Shown: positions 1 through 10,419 of the stretch, one piece after another | How positions within the stretch are numbered: the stretch's first letter is position 1 | Layout: each line of letters starts with the position of its first letter | DNA from: Siphonodentalium dalli | Taxonomy: Eukaryota > Mollusca > Scaphopoda > Gadilida > Siphonodentaliidae | Direction: 5' to 3' | Length of the DNA: 64,000 bases | NCBI GenBank assembly: GCA_032622095.1 | Contig: CP136069.1 | Location: forward strand, 184,193,122-184,257,121 | Translations under genes and position numbers: made by a program | The notes under the pieces: generated by a model | Told to the model about the DNA's origin: nothing | The model's input: the letters and a program-made list of their open reading frames with translations, nothing else | The model's database searches: none

Positions 1-278
1 GATTTTTGTGAACTTAGTACTGTGGTATGGTTGTTTTCTTTAAAAGGTAAGAGATTGGAGATTTGTCAGTGGTGTGCAATTGGAAATTTCAGTTGACGAG
101 CCTTGCTCATCTGAGAACCTCCAGCTATGTCCCTGTTTAGAACTACTTGTCTTAAGTGATATTGTCAATTGCTGACCCTTGTAGTCTTCAGAGTCTCAGT
201 CTTTAAAGTCTGGTGAGCGACCCACAGTCATTGACTGTCTTGTTTATGGGAATAAACAATTAAAAAGCTATATAAATA
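1..278. other. Unassigned DNA
   Basis: I see no gene, RNA or repeat structure here that I can support. It runs up to the foldback that starts at 279. Confidence 0.5.
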
Positions 279-438
279 AAGAAATGAATGCAGTGGGTTT
301 ATGCATGTGTGTTATTGAGAGATACTGCACATAGGTTGTTGGGGCACATTTAGTGTCAACCGCTTTGCACAATGTCCCCAAACGACCACAGCGCCATGTC
401 CCCCAATAACACATGCACACCCACTACATTCATTTCTT
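279..438. repeat. Foldback (inverted repeat) of about 160 bp
   Basis: The left arm starting AAGAAATGAATGCAGTGGG at 279 is repeated in reverse complement ending at 438. The arms match with few differences over 35 bp, and part of the inner sequence also pairs (GTTGTTGGGGCACATT against AATGTCCCC). It looks like a short non-autonomous foldback element. No protein is encoded. Confidence 0.7.
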
Positions 439-1574
439 AAATACAATATTTTGTGCAACTCTCATTTTATCTTTGAAGCTCCATACTTTAATATATACAT
501 GTATGTACTACTATAGAGCACATATTAGATATTGTTGTTATGGACTTTTCCCGAATTTGAATAAATAGTTTTGACAGTATTTCTCTTTCTCTCTCTCTCC
601 ATTGTCCTGGATATATGGCCTCTGAAAACAAGTTGGGGAGAAGACCTTCCAACATTTCATGGATGCATGAGATGAAAATAATATTGCCTCTATCAATGAG
701 ATGAAACGACATTTTTATATCTTATCCTTTTAAGATATACCAACATGTATAACCAGTGTTATAAATGAAATAACTATTGCAAGATGTTTATCAATTACAG
801 ATACAGTGCATGCGGTTCTGCATTACATTCAGTCAATAATGAATATATTTACAGGCATGTGGGCAATTGCATCTTTCAATAAGTCATTTCTAAAGTGTTT
901 CCATTTGTATTATCCCCCAGCTGTGTCACTAAATTACCAGCTTTTATAGAGCCTATAGACAAGAATTCTACTGTCAATATTTGGAGATATTTCATCCCAA
1001 TATCTATAAATTCAAATCAATATTAGTCAGCAATCTTGAAGCAGTGAAGAAACCACACTTGATGTTACCCACAGATTACAATATTTTAGTCGCGCACTTC
1101 CATTTAAAATCAAAGTGGTTTGTTCAAAAAGATTCCCTACAGTATCTCCTCTGATGGGCCAACAGAAGCTTGAAGTTTGCAAAGAATCTTTTCCATTTTT
1201 TAAACAGTTTAGTTTAAATATTCATCTGATGCCCTGTAGTACTTGTGGAGTTTCAATGTATTGAAGGAACAATAATTTAGATATGTGAGTACCTGCTTGG
1301 TGAGGAAACTTGCACGAGAGGAGGGGTGCTGTCAGCGCGGGACCTAATCATTCCACCATACAAAAAATAAGTCCATCATATCTGTATCAATTACTAGATA
1401 GGGTACCTGGCATTGCTCAGGTAAAGAATGAACACATTATTAGTGCCCCCTCCAGTCATTTAAACTATGTATTAGTCACCTGAGATAAGCATCACATATA
1501 TATTGCATGAAACTCTGGATAAAGTTACCTCTACTTTTAAGTTGATAATAAACGCTCTTTATTGCTAATTACTA
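439..1574. other. AT-rich non-coding DNA
   Basis: No supportable coding exon or RNA gene was seen. A CT-rich run near 580-600 is the only simple-sequence feature. Short open frames here look like chance. Confidence 0.4.
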
Positions 1575-2170
1575 GTACTTCTTTAAGTCATCTGATGTCA
1601 ACGGCACCAATCCCATGACACGCCCAATTTCATATTATCTCTGTGTACCAATTTTCCCATATATCTTCTGAGATGATAAATGCTTTTAATTGATAAGCTA
1701 TGTTAACATATTTTACAAACCCCCCTTTATGTCATCTGATGTCCAAGGCGCCAATCCCATGACATTCCCCTAGTCATGGGATCCCATGTGTACCAATTTT
1801 ACTACATATCGTTTAAGCTGATAAGAATTGCTCATCTCTATAATATAATCTATAAGTTCCCCGGGTCAATTTACCCCTGTATACCAATTTCCAGCGACCA
1901 GAGTCTAACCATTTTTGTATATGATTCATTTTTTAAATTAGAATTGTTTATGCCCCTTTAAGTCGTCTGAATCAGATGTTAACAACACCTATCTCGTGAC
2001 AATATTCGTGTCAATTTACCCATGCGAAGCAATCTTTATTACAAAATTCCGACCATTTTGTGTGTATAATTAATTATTATTGTCCTTTTAAGACATCTGA
2101 TGTCAATGGCACCAATCCCATGACACTCCCCGGGTCAATTGACCCATGTGTACATTTTTTAGCACCAATG
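1575..2170. repeat. Degenerate tandem repeat, four units
   Basis: The phrase CATCTGATGTCAACGGCACC recurs in diverged form near 1590, 1733, 1962 and 2094. It is followed each time by a CCCATGACA-like phrase and usually by TCAATTTACCC and TGTACCAATTTT. Unit spacing is uneven, roughly 130 to 230 bp, so the array is old or has internal indels. Not coding. Confidence 0.6.
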
Positions 2171-2189
2171 GTCCAGCCAAACAGTTTTT

Positions 2190-3480
2190 ATTAGTCGAGT
2201 TTTTTTCCAAAACTCGACTTCCAGTTTGATGAGGGACGGTGGGCGGGCGGGCGGGCGGCGTGTTTTGCTTATAACTCAACCGTTTATTGACGGATTAAAA
2301 AAAAATGTGTGAGTACATATCCATGCACGTAAGCTGCAGACAAAAAATCGGGTTCGTCCGCACATTTATTACAGAGTTATGGCCCTTTGCCATTTTTCAC
2401 TGATTTTAGGCTCGTTAGCGCAACAACTTCAACAAACGTTATCTGATTCGATTGAAATTTGGGATATAGGTGTCTCCCAAGAATATCTCGGACGAGTTCG
2501 AAAACCGGCCTGGTCCGATAAAATTTGATAGAGTTATGGCCCTTAATTAGTCATTTTTCACGAATTTTCAGCTCGTTAGCGCGATAACTTCAACAAACGT
2601 TATCCGATTTGATTGAAATTTGGTATATAGGTGTCTCCCAAGAATATTCGGTCGAGTTCGAAAACCGGCCAGGTCCGATAAAATTTTATAGAGTTATGGC
2701 CCTTAATTAGTCATTTTTTCACAAATTTTCAGCTCGTTAGCGCGATAATTTAACAAACATCATCCTATTTGATTGAAATTTTGATATATAGGTGTCTCCC
2801 AAGAATACCTCGGACGAGTTAGAAAACCGGCCCGGTCCGATAAAATTTGATAGAGTTATGGTCCTTAAATAGTCATTTTGAACGAATTTTGAGCTCGTTA
2901 GCGCGATAATTTAACAAACATCATCCTATTTGATTGAAATTTTGATATATAGGTGTCTCCCAAGAATACCTCGGACGAGTTAGAAAACCGGCCCGGTCCG
3001 ATAAAATTTGATAGAGTTATGGCCCTTAATTAGTCATTTTTCGTGAATTTTTAGCTCGTTAGCGCGATAACTTCAACAAACGTACTCCGATTTGTTTAAA
3101 ATTTGGAATAGACATACTTGTCAAGAATATTTCGGACGAGTTCGAAAACCAGCCTGGCCCGATAAAATTTGATAGAATTATGGCCCTTAATTAGTCATTT
3201 TTCGTTATTTTTTAGCTCGTTATAGTGCGATAACTTCAACAAACGTCATCCGATTCAACTAAAATTTGTTATATAGGTGTCTTCCAATAATATCCTGGAC
3301 GAGTTCGAAAACCAGCCTGGCCCAATAAAATTTTATACAGTTATGGCCCTTAATTAGTAAATTTTCAGGAATTTTTTGCTCGGTATAGGACGAGTTCGAA
3401 AACCAGCCTGGCCCGATAAAATTTGAGCCACCGGCGGTAAGCCACCGAAAACGAGACACATCATCTCTGATGCCACCTCT
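2190..3480. repeat. Tandem array, about 161-bp unit, GTTATGGCCCTT type
   Basis: About six to seven units each contain GAGTTATGGCCCTTAATTAG, CTCGTTAGCGCGATAA, AACAAACGTTATCCGATT, AGGTGTCTCCCAAGAATA and GAGTTCGAAAACCGGCC. The unit start recurs about every 160 bp (2373, 2531, 2691, 2854, 3013, 3176, 3340). The left border has a small hairpin (AGTCGAG ... CTCGACT, 2194-2220) followed by four GGGC runs at about 2240-2258. I recall this repeat type as common in mollusc genomes; that is memory. The small open frame on the minus strand here is repeat-derived. Confidence 0.8.
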
Positions 3481-5810
3481 TGTTAATATATGTCAGAGTT
3501 CTAAATTGTGTTAGATAATTTTACTAAAGAAAACTGAAACTTTGTACCCAAATTAGCAGTCTCCAATTTCAAGGTGCTTATCTCTGACATAGGCCTAAAC
3601 ATGCGCTCAGGTGATAATATTTTATATTAGCAAAATTCTTTTGTCTGGGATTTTTTTTTATCACGCTACCAGTAATTGCTCACTTATATTAACTTAGTAT
3701 AGTCAAATGAAATATTTTCCAGTTCATTTCTTTAGGAAGTGACATCTGCAGTAAATAATCTTGTGTCACTAGTTTCCAAGAGGCATGGTACTACCTCCTG
3801 CTGTTTAATTTGAGTATATGTTAAGCCAATCGCGCTTGCGTTAGTAATTTATTATCGATCAATCGATATATATAATTCGACAGTGTGTAAACTCGCACTT
3901 AATTCTCTTTTATTGAATACTCGATTGTTGGTTCGTTGAGTTCTTGGTAAAACAACAAGAACATAAAATTGACGAACTTGGGTCGTCCAAACCACTACTC
4001 GAAATTAATGCAATGGGCATTCTTCTATGGAAATGTGGGGGGGGGGGGTAGAAATGCATATAGAACTTACTTTCGTAAATGGTATTTCATTTTCCCACGC
4101 ATAAATTCATACAAACAATATTTTATTTGCAGAATGTTCTGCACAGAGCCCCCCCCCCCCCCCCCCTCCCCATGTAACTTGTGCTGCATGCGGCGGGGGA
4201 GAAAATGCAGTAACATTGAAGATATCAGTTATATATATGCACGGACGCGTTGACACGGGATGGGGTCGTGGTGTCTCCCCTTCCCACTTTGGTAAAAAAA
4301 AATCAACAGTTTGAACTTTGAAGTCCAATACACTAATAGGTTTGTGTGCAGTTAGCGATTATAAATTTCCAATATGTGGCCATAGCATGATGCAATTATA
4401 TAGATCTGACTTTCTTCAATTTTGAGAATTATTTTGGTTCGATCAAAGGTGGTGCATTTAGAAATTCCAAGTTTTGCACCAAAACGGAAACATTCTAGAC
4501 ACGTTCATGTAGGGCCTAAATATGTTTTAAATATAAGTTTGCTCACCGTATAACCTTTATCGCGATTCTGATATAAATGGTTCATCCCTAGCTCAGACAT
4601 ATACGTATATAGTTTATCCACCCAACGATGTATAGGCCTACAACTTATCAATTCCTATAATGAGTCCGTGCCACTATTTCTCCGATACAGTATATATATA
4701 TATATACAGCCTATAATATAGACTGGGATTTGTGGATGCGAAGGCCTATATACAGGCACGCTTAACCACCTGCCACAGCCGACAGTCACACAAACACGGA
4801 GTTAACGAAATGTATAGGGGATATTTTGCATGGGATCCATACATATATAGGTGTAGGCATGCTACCGAACATGGTTTGAGTGACTTTTTTTTCGCACGAT
4901 GTCGCACCGGTTGCTCTTTATTGGAGATTCGATCGATGGTTTACACTATAGCTGCCAAGAATGCAAATATAGTACACTATATATTGATATAATGTGTGCT
5001 CTCATCTAGAACTACGAGCAGCATCAGTATATAACCACCAACCCAAAGTTTGTGATTATGTTGTGGTTGATTTAGTTAAATTCGCATGTTTCCGTGGTCT
5101 GACCGTGGATTGTAGTATAATAGACTACAGAGCGCGCGGTATCAAACCCTGGAGGATCTTTAATACAAGCGTACTTGACCAATCCATTGTTACGAATTTG
5201 TTAAAGCATTTTAGTAACGTATTCAAAACTTGGTGTGATTCTTCCCGTGTATCAATGCACATTCATTGTGATGCATGTAGCCACCGAAGGGGTTATCGTG
5301 ATAATATAGCCTATAGCCTATACGATAATACGACCATTCAAAGAAAGTAATATAGCCAAAAATACAGTAGTTATCAACAATGGTGTGTGTGGGGCGGGGG
5401 TAATAACCTTTGTTTTCTCATTCAATGCTAAATTCTCAGAAGCATTTTATTATTTTGCCATAATTAGCAATCGATGGGCCATATTTATTAATCGACATCA
5501 TAAGTTAGGGTAGGTCTAGTCACTGCATAAATGTGAATTTATTCTTATCAACAGCGATGCCATATGTATAAACACATTCCCTGTCCCCAATACGAAGAAA
5601 TTTGCCCGGGGAGTTGATTTTAAACCTTTATTCGCGTAAAAACGTTTAAAAAATCAGATCACGGAAGCATTTTTTCGATATCGTGTGCGTAATACGTCAT
5701 ACACTACACATTTATTGACTAGGCAACGCCAAACGACCATGTCGTAATTGCAGCGATATTTCTCCGAGGGCGGGGCTATACATCCACGTTACTATTATTA
5801 GAAATATTGA
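3481..5810. other. Non-coding DNA upstream of the retroelement
   Basis: It holds a G-run (about 4037-4048), a C-run (4149-4166), and short TA tracts near 4690. An open frame of 118 codons at 4994-5350 resembles nothing I know. No gag gene and no copy of the putative 3' LTR was found here, so the retroelement downstream appears 5'-truncated. Confidence 0.45.
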
Positions 5811-8800
5811 CTTATCTGGCAGGACGTACTTATTAAGCAGAACACCGGCTCTGGAGGAAATACACTGCCTGTCAGGACATATCGACAGATGTTTGGAAAT
5901 AAACCGTTCGAGGATATACTTGACATGGAACCACATGTTCGTCTGACATCTTACAATGGCACCAACATCAAATGCTATGGCTCCATCAGCATTGATGTGC
6001 GAATCGACCATACGGATGCGTTTCTACCACAGAAATTCTACGTAGTCGATGTCCCAGGGCCTGCGATTCTTGGATTGCCAAGTTCTGAACGACTCGGTAT
6101 AGTTAAATTGAACGTGGATACTGTAACACACCCAGATGTTCGTAACACTGTCATACGGCCACATGTGTGTGATTCAAATACAGAAAGCAGATTTAACACT
6201 GGCCAACATCCATATACTTGTGACAAGGTAGAATACCAATCTTCAAGCGATGATACTGATCGAACATACGTATGCGACATTAATGCACACGTAACTTCCA
6301 CAGAGAAACACTCAGCAACATGCGACATCACGCAACGACCATATGAATGTGACATGGTGAAATGTGCACCGGGAACTAAAATAGACTCTGTTGCGGACCT
6401 ACAGAAGTGGTTTCCTGATTGTTTCGATGGCATTGGCGAGTTCAAGGGCGAGGAGCACTTACATTTAAAGCCAGATGCTCAACCTTTTATAGATGCACCC
6501 AGGCGTGTGTCTATTCACATGAAAGATCCATTGAAATCTGCATTGGACGAAATGGAAAATCAGAGTATTATTCGCAAAGTTACTGGATACACTGATTGGT
6601 GTTCTTCCCTTATGTGTGTGACGAAAGCAGACGGTAGTTTGAGGCTGTGTTTAGATCCACAGAAATTAAACCAAGCAATTCTACGTTGTCCACACAAAAT
6701 ACCGACAGTGGAAGAAATCACACCTGCATTTGCAAAGGCCAGGGTTTTTACCAAGCTGGATGCTAAAGCTGGGTACTGGTCTGTGAAACTAGCCCCGTCC
6801 TCACAAGAACTAACAACGTTCCGTACACCATTCGGACGGTATTGCTATCAACGTCTTCCTTTTGGACTAAACGTTAGTCAAGATTTATTCCAAAGCCACA
6901 TGGATGCGATCATTGAACAATGCGAAGGCTGCGTGGGAATCAGTGACGACCTGGTGATTTTTGGAGAAACAGAAGCGCAACACGATGAACGGTTGATAAA
7001 TTTCTTCCAGGTTGCCAGAAAAGAAGGACTGATGTTGAATTCAAAGAAGTGTGTTGTCAAAACCAACAAAATCGCATTTTTCGGCAGATTGTATACAGAT
7101 AAAGGAATTTACCCTGACCCTGCAAAAATTGAGGACATAATCAACATGCCCACCCCACAGGACAAACAAGATCTACGGTGCTTCTTGGGCATGGTTACAT
7201 TCTTGTCGGTACATTTTCCAAGGTTCTCAGAGAATTCCGCTATTCTTAGAGATCTATTGAAGAAGGAATCTCCATTTCAGTGGAACGACGACCATATGCG
7301 TGTGTTTAACCTTATCAAAGAGGTTATAGCTACGACGGCCAGTCTGCAATATTTCGATCCGTCCAGCGAGACAATCCTAGAAGTGGATGCATCGCAGCGT
7401 GGTCTAGGAGCAGCGATCGTCCAAAATGACCTACCAGTTGCTTTCGCAAGCAAGGCACTGACACAAGCACAAGCTAATTACAGCAATCTGGAACGAGAGT
7501 GTTTAGCAGTGATCCACGGTATACAACGATTTAACCATCTTCTATATGGTAAACATTTTGTGGTCATATCTGACCACAAACCATTGGAAATAATATTTTC
7601 GAAACCTCTACATGCTGCACCACCGAGGTTGCAGCGTATGATGACCAAAGTGCAGGGATATGATTTTTACGTGAAGTATCGACCTGGCAGCCAAATGGTG
7701 TTAGCAGACACCTTATCGCGCCTGCCGAATCAAGACAAGAACGATGATGTTGAACTAGATGTTCATGTTAACGAAATAAACATGGACCTGATGAATTTCT
7801 CATCCGAGAAACAAGTTCAAATCCGTGCCGAAACCTCGAGTAACCCTGTGTTACGATGTCTCATGCAAACGGTTTTCTCTGGATGGCCTGAGAAAATTAA
7901 GGAACTTCCTACCGACATTCGCGAGTTTTGGCATTATCGCGATGAACTTGCTGTTGAAGATGGTGTGATCTTCAAGGGGAAGCAAATACTCATACCACCG
8001 ATCCTGCGTAAGGATATTCTGAATCAGCTTCATCAAAGTCACCAGGGAATAGAGAAAACGCGTCGTCTCGCGCGTGAAAGTGTGTTCTGGCCGCTCATCA
8101 ACAAAGATATAGAGCTTCTGTGCAAAAGTTGTCGATTCTGTCAGGAACTGCAACCACAGCAAACAAAGGAGCCGATGGTGATGCACGACCGTTCGAGTGC
8201 GCCATGGGTTAAACTCGGTACCGATATGTTCGAACTAAATGGTTCTCATTTCCTGTTGATATCTGATTACTTCAGCAGATATCCCGTTGTGAAGCAGCTT
8301 AATTCATTATCCGCCCGTTCGATTGTTAACGCAACAAAGGATACATTAAGTCTTCTTGGTGTTCCGAAAGTGATCGTTTCCGACAACGGACCACAGTTCC
8401 TCAGTGAATACGATGAATTCTGTAGAGAATGGGGAATTGAGCACGTCACTAGCAGTCCTAGACATCCTCAGGGTAATGGATTCATAGAGAGGCAAGTGAA
8501 GTATATCAAACCTATCATCAGAAAGTGCATAACATCTGGCAACGACATGAACTTGGCGCTACTGAACATTCGCGCAACGCCGTTAGACAGCGTACTACCG
8601 AGCCCTGCCGAATTGATGTTTGGCAGACCAATACCAACCGTACTTCCGAGCAGACGGGAAACGACATCCGCGGACACTTACAAAGACCATTTACGTGATG
8701 TGGTTGAAAAACAGCGATTATACGGGAATACGCACACAAAAGGACTACCACCGTTAATCAATGGGCAGCCGGTAAATGTTCTTGATCAGGCTAAGAAAGT

Positions 8801-9113
8801 TTGGTTTCCTGCAGAAGTTGTAACCGAAAGGAGAGATCGTTCGTATGAGGTGCAGACGGAGACTGGACGTATTCTAACACGCAATCGTTCACACATTCGC
8901 GAAGCACCGGTTGTCGATATTATGCCGTATGATCACGTACCGTCGCCAGAAGACACAGAGAGCCCACAAGCGTGTGACAGTCCGCCAAAGTCTATGCTCA
9001 GAACCAGATCGGGTAGACTAATCAAACAGCCCCTCAGATATGGGGCTGCACAAATGAACAACAACGAACTCCAGGCAGGAGTGTTTTATTTTGTGGTGAA
9101 AAGGAGGATGTAG
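5811..9113 (+). CDS. pol: Pol polyprotein fragment: PR-RT-RNase H-integrase
   Basis: The frame is open from 5811 and the first ATG is at 5889, giving 1074 residues from that ATG. In frame before the ATG lies NTGSGGNTLPVR, the retropepsin active-site region with Asn where Asp is expected. From the ATG: a protease-like ILGLPS (60-65); RT at about 235-405 with FTKLDA (287-292) and catalytic ISDD (351-354); RNase H with D500, E537 and D562; an integrase zinc finger from H715/H718 and C745/C748/C751; and an integrase core with D779, D832 and E867, the last two 35 apart as in DD35E. Residues 90-160 carry five short Cys-Asp repeats. RT through integrase looks complete and uninterrupted, so decay is recent. 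Without gag and with the altered protease it should not be autonomous. The true start is unknown; 5889 is only the first ATG. Confidence 0.9.
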   Translation, partial: LIWQDVLIKQNTGSGGNTLPVRTYRQMFGNKPFEDILDMEPHVRLTSYNGTNIKCYGSISIDVRIDHTDAFLPQKFYVVDVPGPAILGLPSSERLGIVKLNVDTVTHPDVRNTVIRPHVCDSNTESRFNTGQHPYTCDKVEYQSSSDDTDRTYVCDINAHVTSTEKHSATCDITQRPYECDMVKCAPGTKIDSVADLQKWFPDCFDGIGEFKGEEHLHLKPDAQPFIDAPRRVSIHMKDPLKSALDEMENQSIIRKVTGYTDWCSSLMCVTKADGSLRLCLDPQKLNQAILRCPHKIPTVEEITPAFAKARVFTKLDAKAGYWSVKLAPSSQELTTFRTPFGRYCYQRLPFGLNVSQDLFQSHMDAIIEQCEGCVGISDDLVIFGETEAQHDERLINFFQVARKEGLMLNSKKCVVKTNKIAFFGRLYTDKGIYPDPAKIEDIINMPTPQDKQDLRCFLGMVTFLSVHFPRFSENSAILRDLLKKESPFQWNDDHMRVFNLIKEVIATTASLQYFDPSSETILEVDASQRGLGAAIVQNDLPVAFASKALTQAQANYSNLERECLAVIHGIQRFNHLLYGKHFVVISDHKPLEIIFSKPLHAAPPRLQRMMTKVQGYDFYVKYRPGSQMVLADTLSRLPNQDKNDDVELDVHVNEINMDLMNFSSEKQVQIRAETSSNPVLRCLMQTVFSGWPEKIKELPTDIREFWHYRDELAVEDGVIFKGKQILIPPILRKDILNQLHQSHQGIEKTRRLARESVFWPLINKDIELLCKSCRFCQELQPQQTKEPMVMHDRSSAPWVKLGTDMFELNGSHFLLISDYFSRYPVVKQLNSLSARSIVNATKDTLSLLGVPKVIVSDNGPQFLSEYDEFCREWGIEHVTSSPRHPQGNGFIERQVKYIKPIIRKCITSGNDMNLALLNIRATPLDSVLPSPAELMFGRPIPTVLPSRRETTSADTYKDHLRDVVEKQRLYGNTHTKGLPPLINGQPVNVLDQAKKVWFPAEVVTERRDRSYEVQTETGRILTRNRSHIREAPVVDIMPYDHVPSPEDTESPQACDSPPKSMLRTRSGRLIKQPLRYGAAQMNNNELQAGVFYFVVKRRM

Positions 9114-9387
9114 CATTTGGACTATGTTATCCATACTCGTTTTATAGAGGACACCATTCTGTGCGACCGGATTGATATAGACGTTTTAAACTATCGGAGA
9201 TTCGCACATGGCAGACCGCCATCTATATACTATACTCATTGCATATTATTCATAATATTAAATACAATAATATTACAATGAGTTTAGCTCCGTATTTATA
9301 TTTTTGCTTTACTCTGTGTAGTACGCCTGTCGCTCACACTGGGCTAATCGTTTTACTTTTACGGGGCTAAACCTATATATTATTACA
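9109..9387 (+). repeat. Putative 3' LTR of the Ty3/gypsy element
   Basis: It starts TGTAGCATTTGG directly after the purine tract AAAAGGAGGA and could end at TATTATTACA (9378-9387), about 279 bp. The start overlaps the Pol stop codon by a few bases, as is common in compact elements. With no second LTR in the window, the right border is a guess. Confidence 0.45.
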
Positions 9388-10241
9388 ATGACAACTGAGT
9401 CTAAAAACAAACAAGTTATATCTCCAATTAATAATATAAACGAAGAGAAAACCAATCTATTGTACGGGTATCACGTCGTCCCCAAATTTCGCTGTCAAAT
9501 ATATAACTTACTCAATAAAACCTTCGCCCATACTGGCTCATATTTTAATTTTCAATCTGATCGACGATCTTCCCATGATGATGAAAACATTATCAAGTTT
9601 TAATTAGGCAGAGTGTCCAATTTAATCATGAACAGGTTCGACACATTGTCATGAGCACAAATGTATGATGTAGATTGTCTAATTGTAATCTTATTATAAG
9701 TAATGTATAAAATAAAAATTATAAATCTTCTTTTCCTTTATGTGGCAACTTCGAGTCTCAAACAACATGTATTTAAATATTTCTCAAACCATATATAGGC
9801 ACCCTGTATGGATCGAAATTAGTTCCAGATAATTTAGTCTTGTATAAGGTTAATAGAGGACAAACATGAGACAATTTCAGTGTAGGAAAAAATTAACATT
9901 ACTCATTTTTGTCAGGCCCGGACCGCCTTGTGTCTGGGAAAAAAATCAGCAGACCCCCTCCCCCAGATTTGTGTATTCTATATTTTATATTATTACACGC
10001 TTGTTCCTATAATAACAATGTTATTGCTGTTCCATATTTACAAATCCGTATGGAACGTACGTTCCATACGCATCTCGTTGACGTAAAATGACGTACATGA
10101 CCTTCGCCTCAACCATGAAACTGGAACTATATATAAAAGAATCATCACACATGACAAACACACTCTGTATGAGCCTAAATAAACCTTCTAATCCTGTATT
10201 TTTGATGCGCGGATTCTTGGACGCGAAGCGTGTAATAAACA
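9388..10241. other. Non-coding DNA
   Basis: It has a short open frame at 9388-9603 of unknown meaning and a C-rich patch near 9945-9965. I see no supported gene. Confidence 0.4.
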
Positions 10242-10242
10242 T

Positions 10243-10392
10243 AGAACGACACGATGTGTAAATGGGTTTGTCGATACGGCACTCGTTCTGTCGCGGAAGG
10301 TTAGAACTCGAGGCGCAAGCTCCTCTCGTTCTATCCTTCCGCGACAGCACTCGTGCCGTACCGACAAACCCATTTACACATCGTGTCGTTCT
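10243..10392. repeat. 150-bp foldback palindrome
   Basis: Left arm AGAACGACACGATGTGTAAA (from 10243) pairs with the reverse complement ending at 10392. The arms continue through AATGGGTTTGTCG, ACGGCAC and CTGTCGCGGAAGG, leaving a small GC-rich loop. One of several similarly built hairpins in the window. The open frames on it are by-products of the palindrome. Confidence 0.85.
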
Positions 10393-10419
10393 GTGTATTT
10401 CTATAATTACAATCATGGG

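Larger units (their letters stand above)
5811..9387 (+). mobile_element. Ty3/gypsy (Mag-like) LTR retrotransposon, 5'-truncated
   Basis: The element comprises a protease remnant, RT, RNase H, integrase, a purine tract (AAAAGGAGGA, 9099-9108) and a sequence beginning TGTAG at 9109 that fits a 3' LTR. A TGA at 5808-5810 closes the Pol frame on the left. No gag and no 5' LTR are visible in the preceding 5.8 kb. The order protease-RT-RNaseH-IN assigns it to Ty3/gypsy; the catalytic site GISDD and the general protein style suggest the Mag lineage, which is inference. Confidence 0.8.

Noticed and set aside
3969-4328. Frames across the poly-G/poly-C tracts
   Set aside because: Gly and Pro runs come from homopolymers on opposite strands.
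4994-5350. 118-codon frame upstream of Pol as gag
   Set aside because: No capsid-like or CCHC motif, wrong spacing, and several hundred bp with stops between it and Pol.
9109-9387. Complete LTR pair for the Ty3/gypsy element
   Set aside because: I could not find a matching upstream copy, so only a putative 3' LTR is called.
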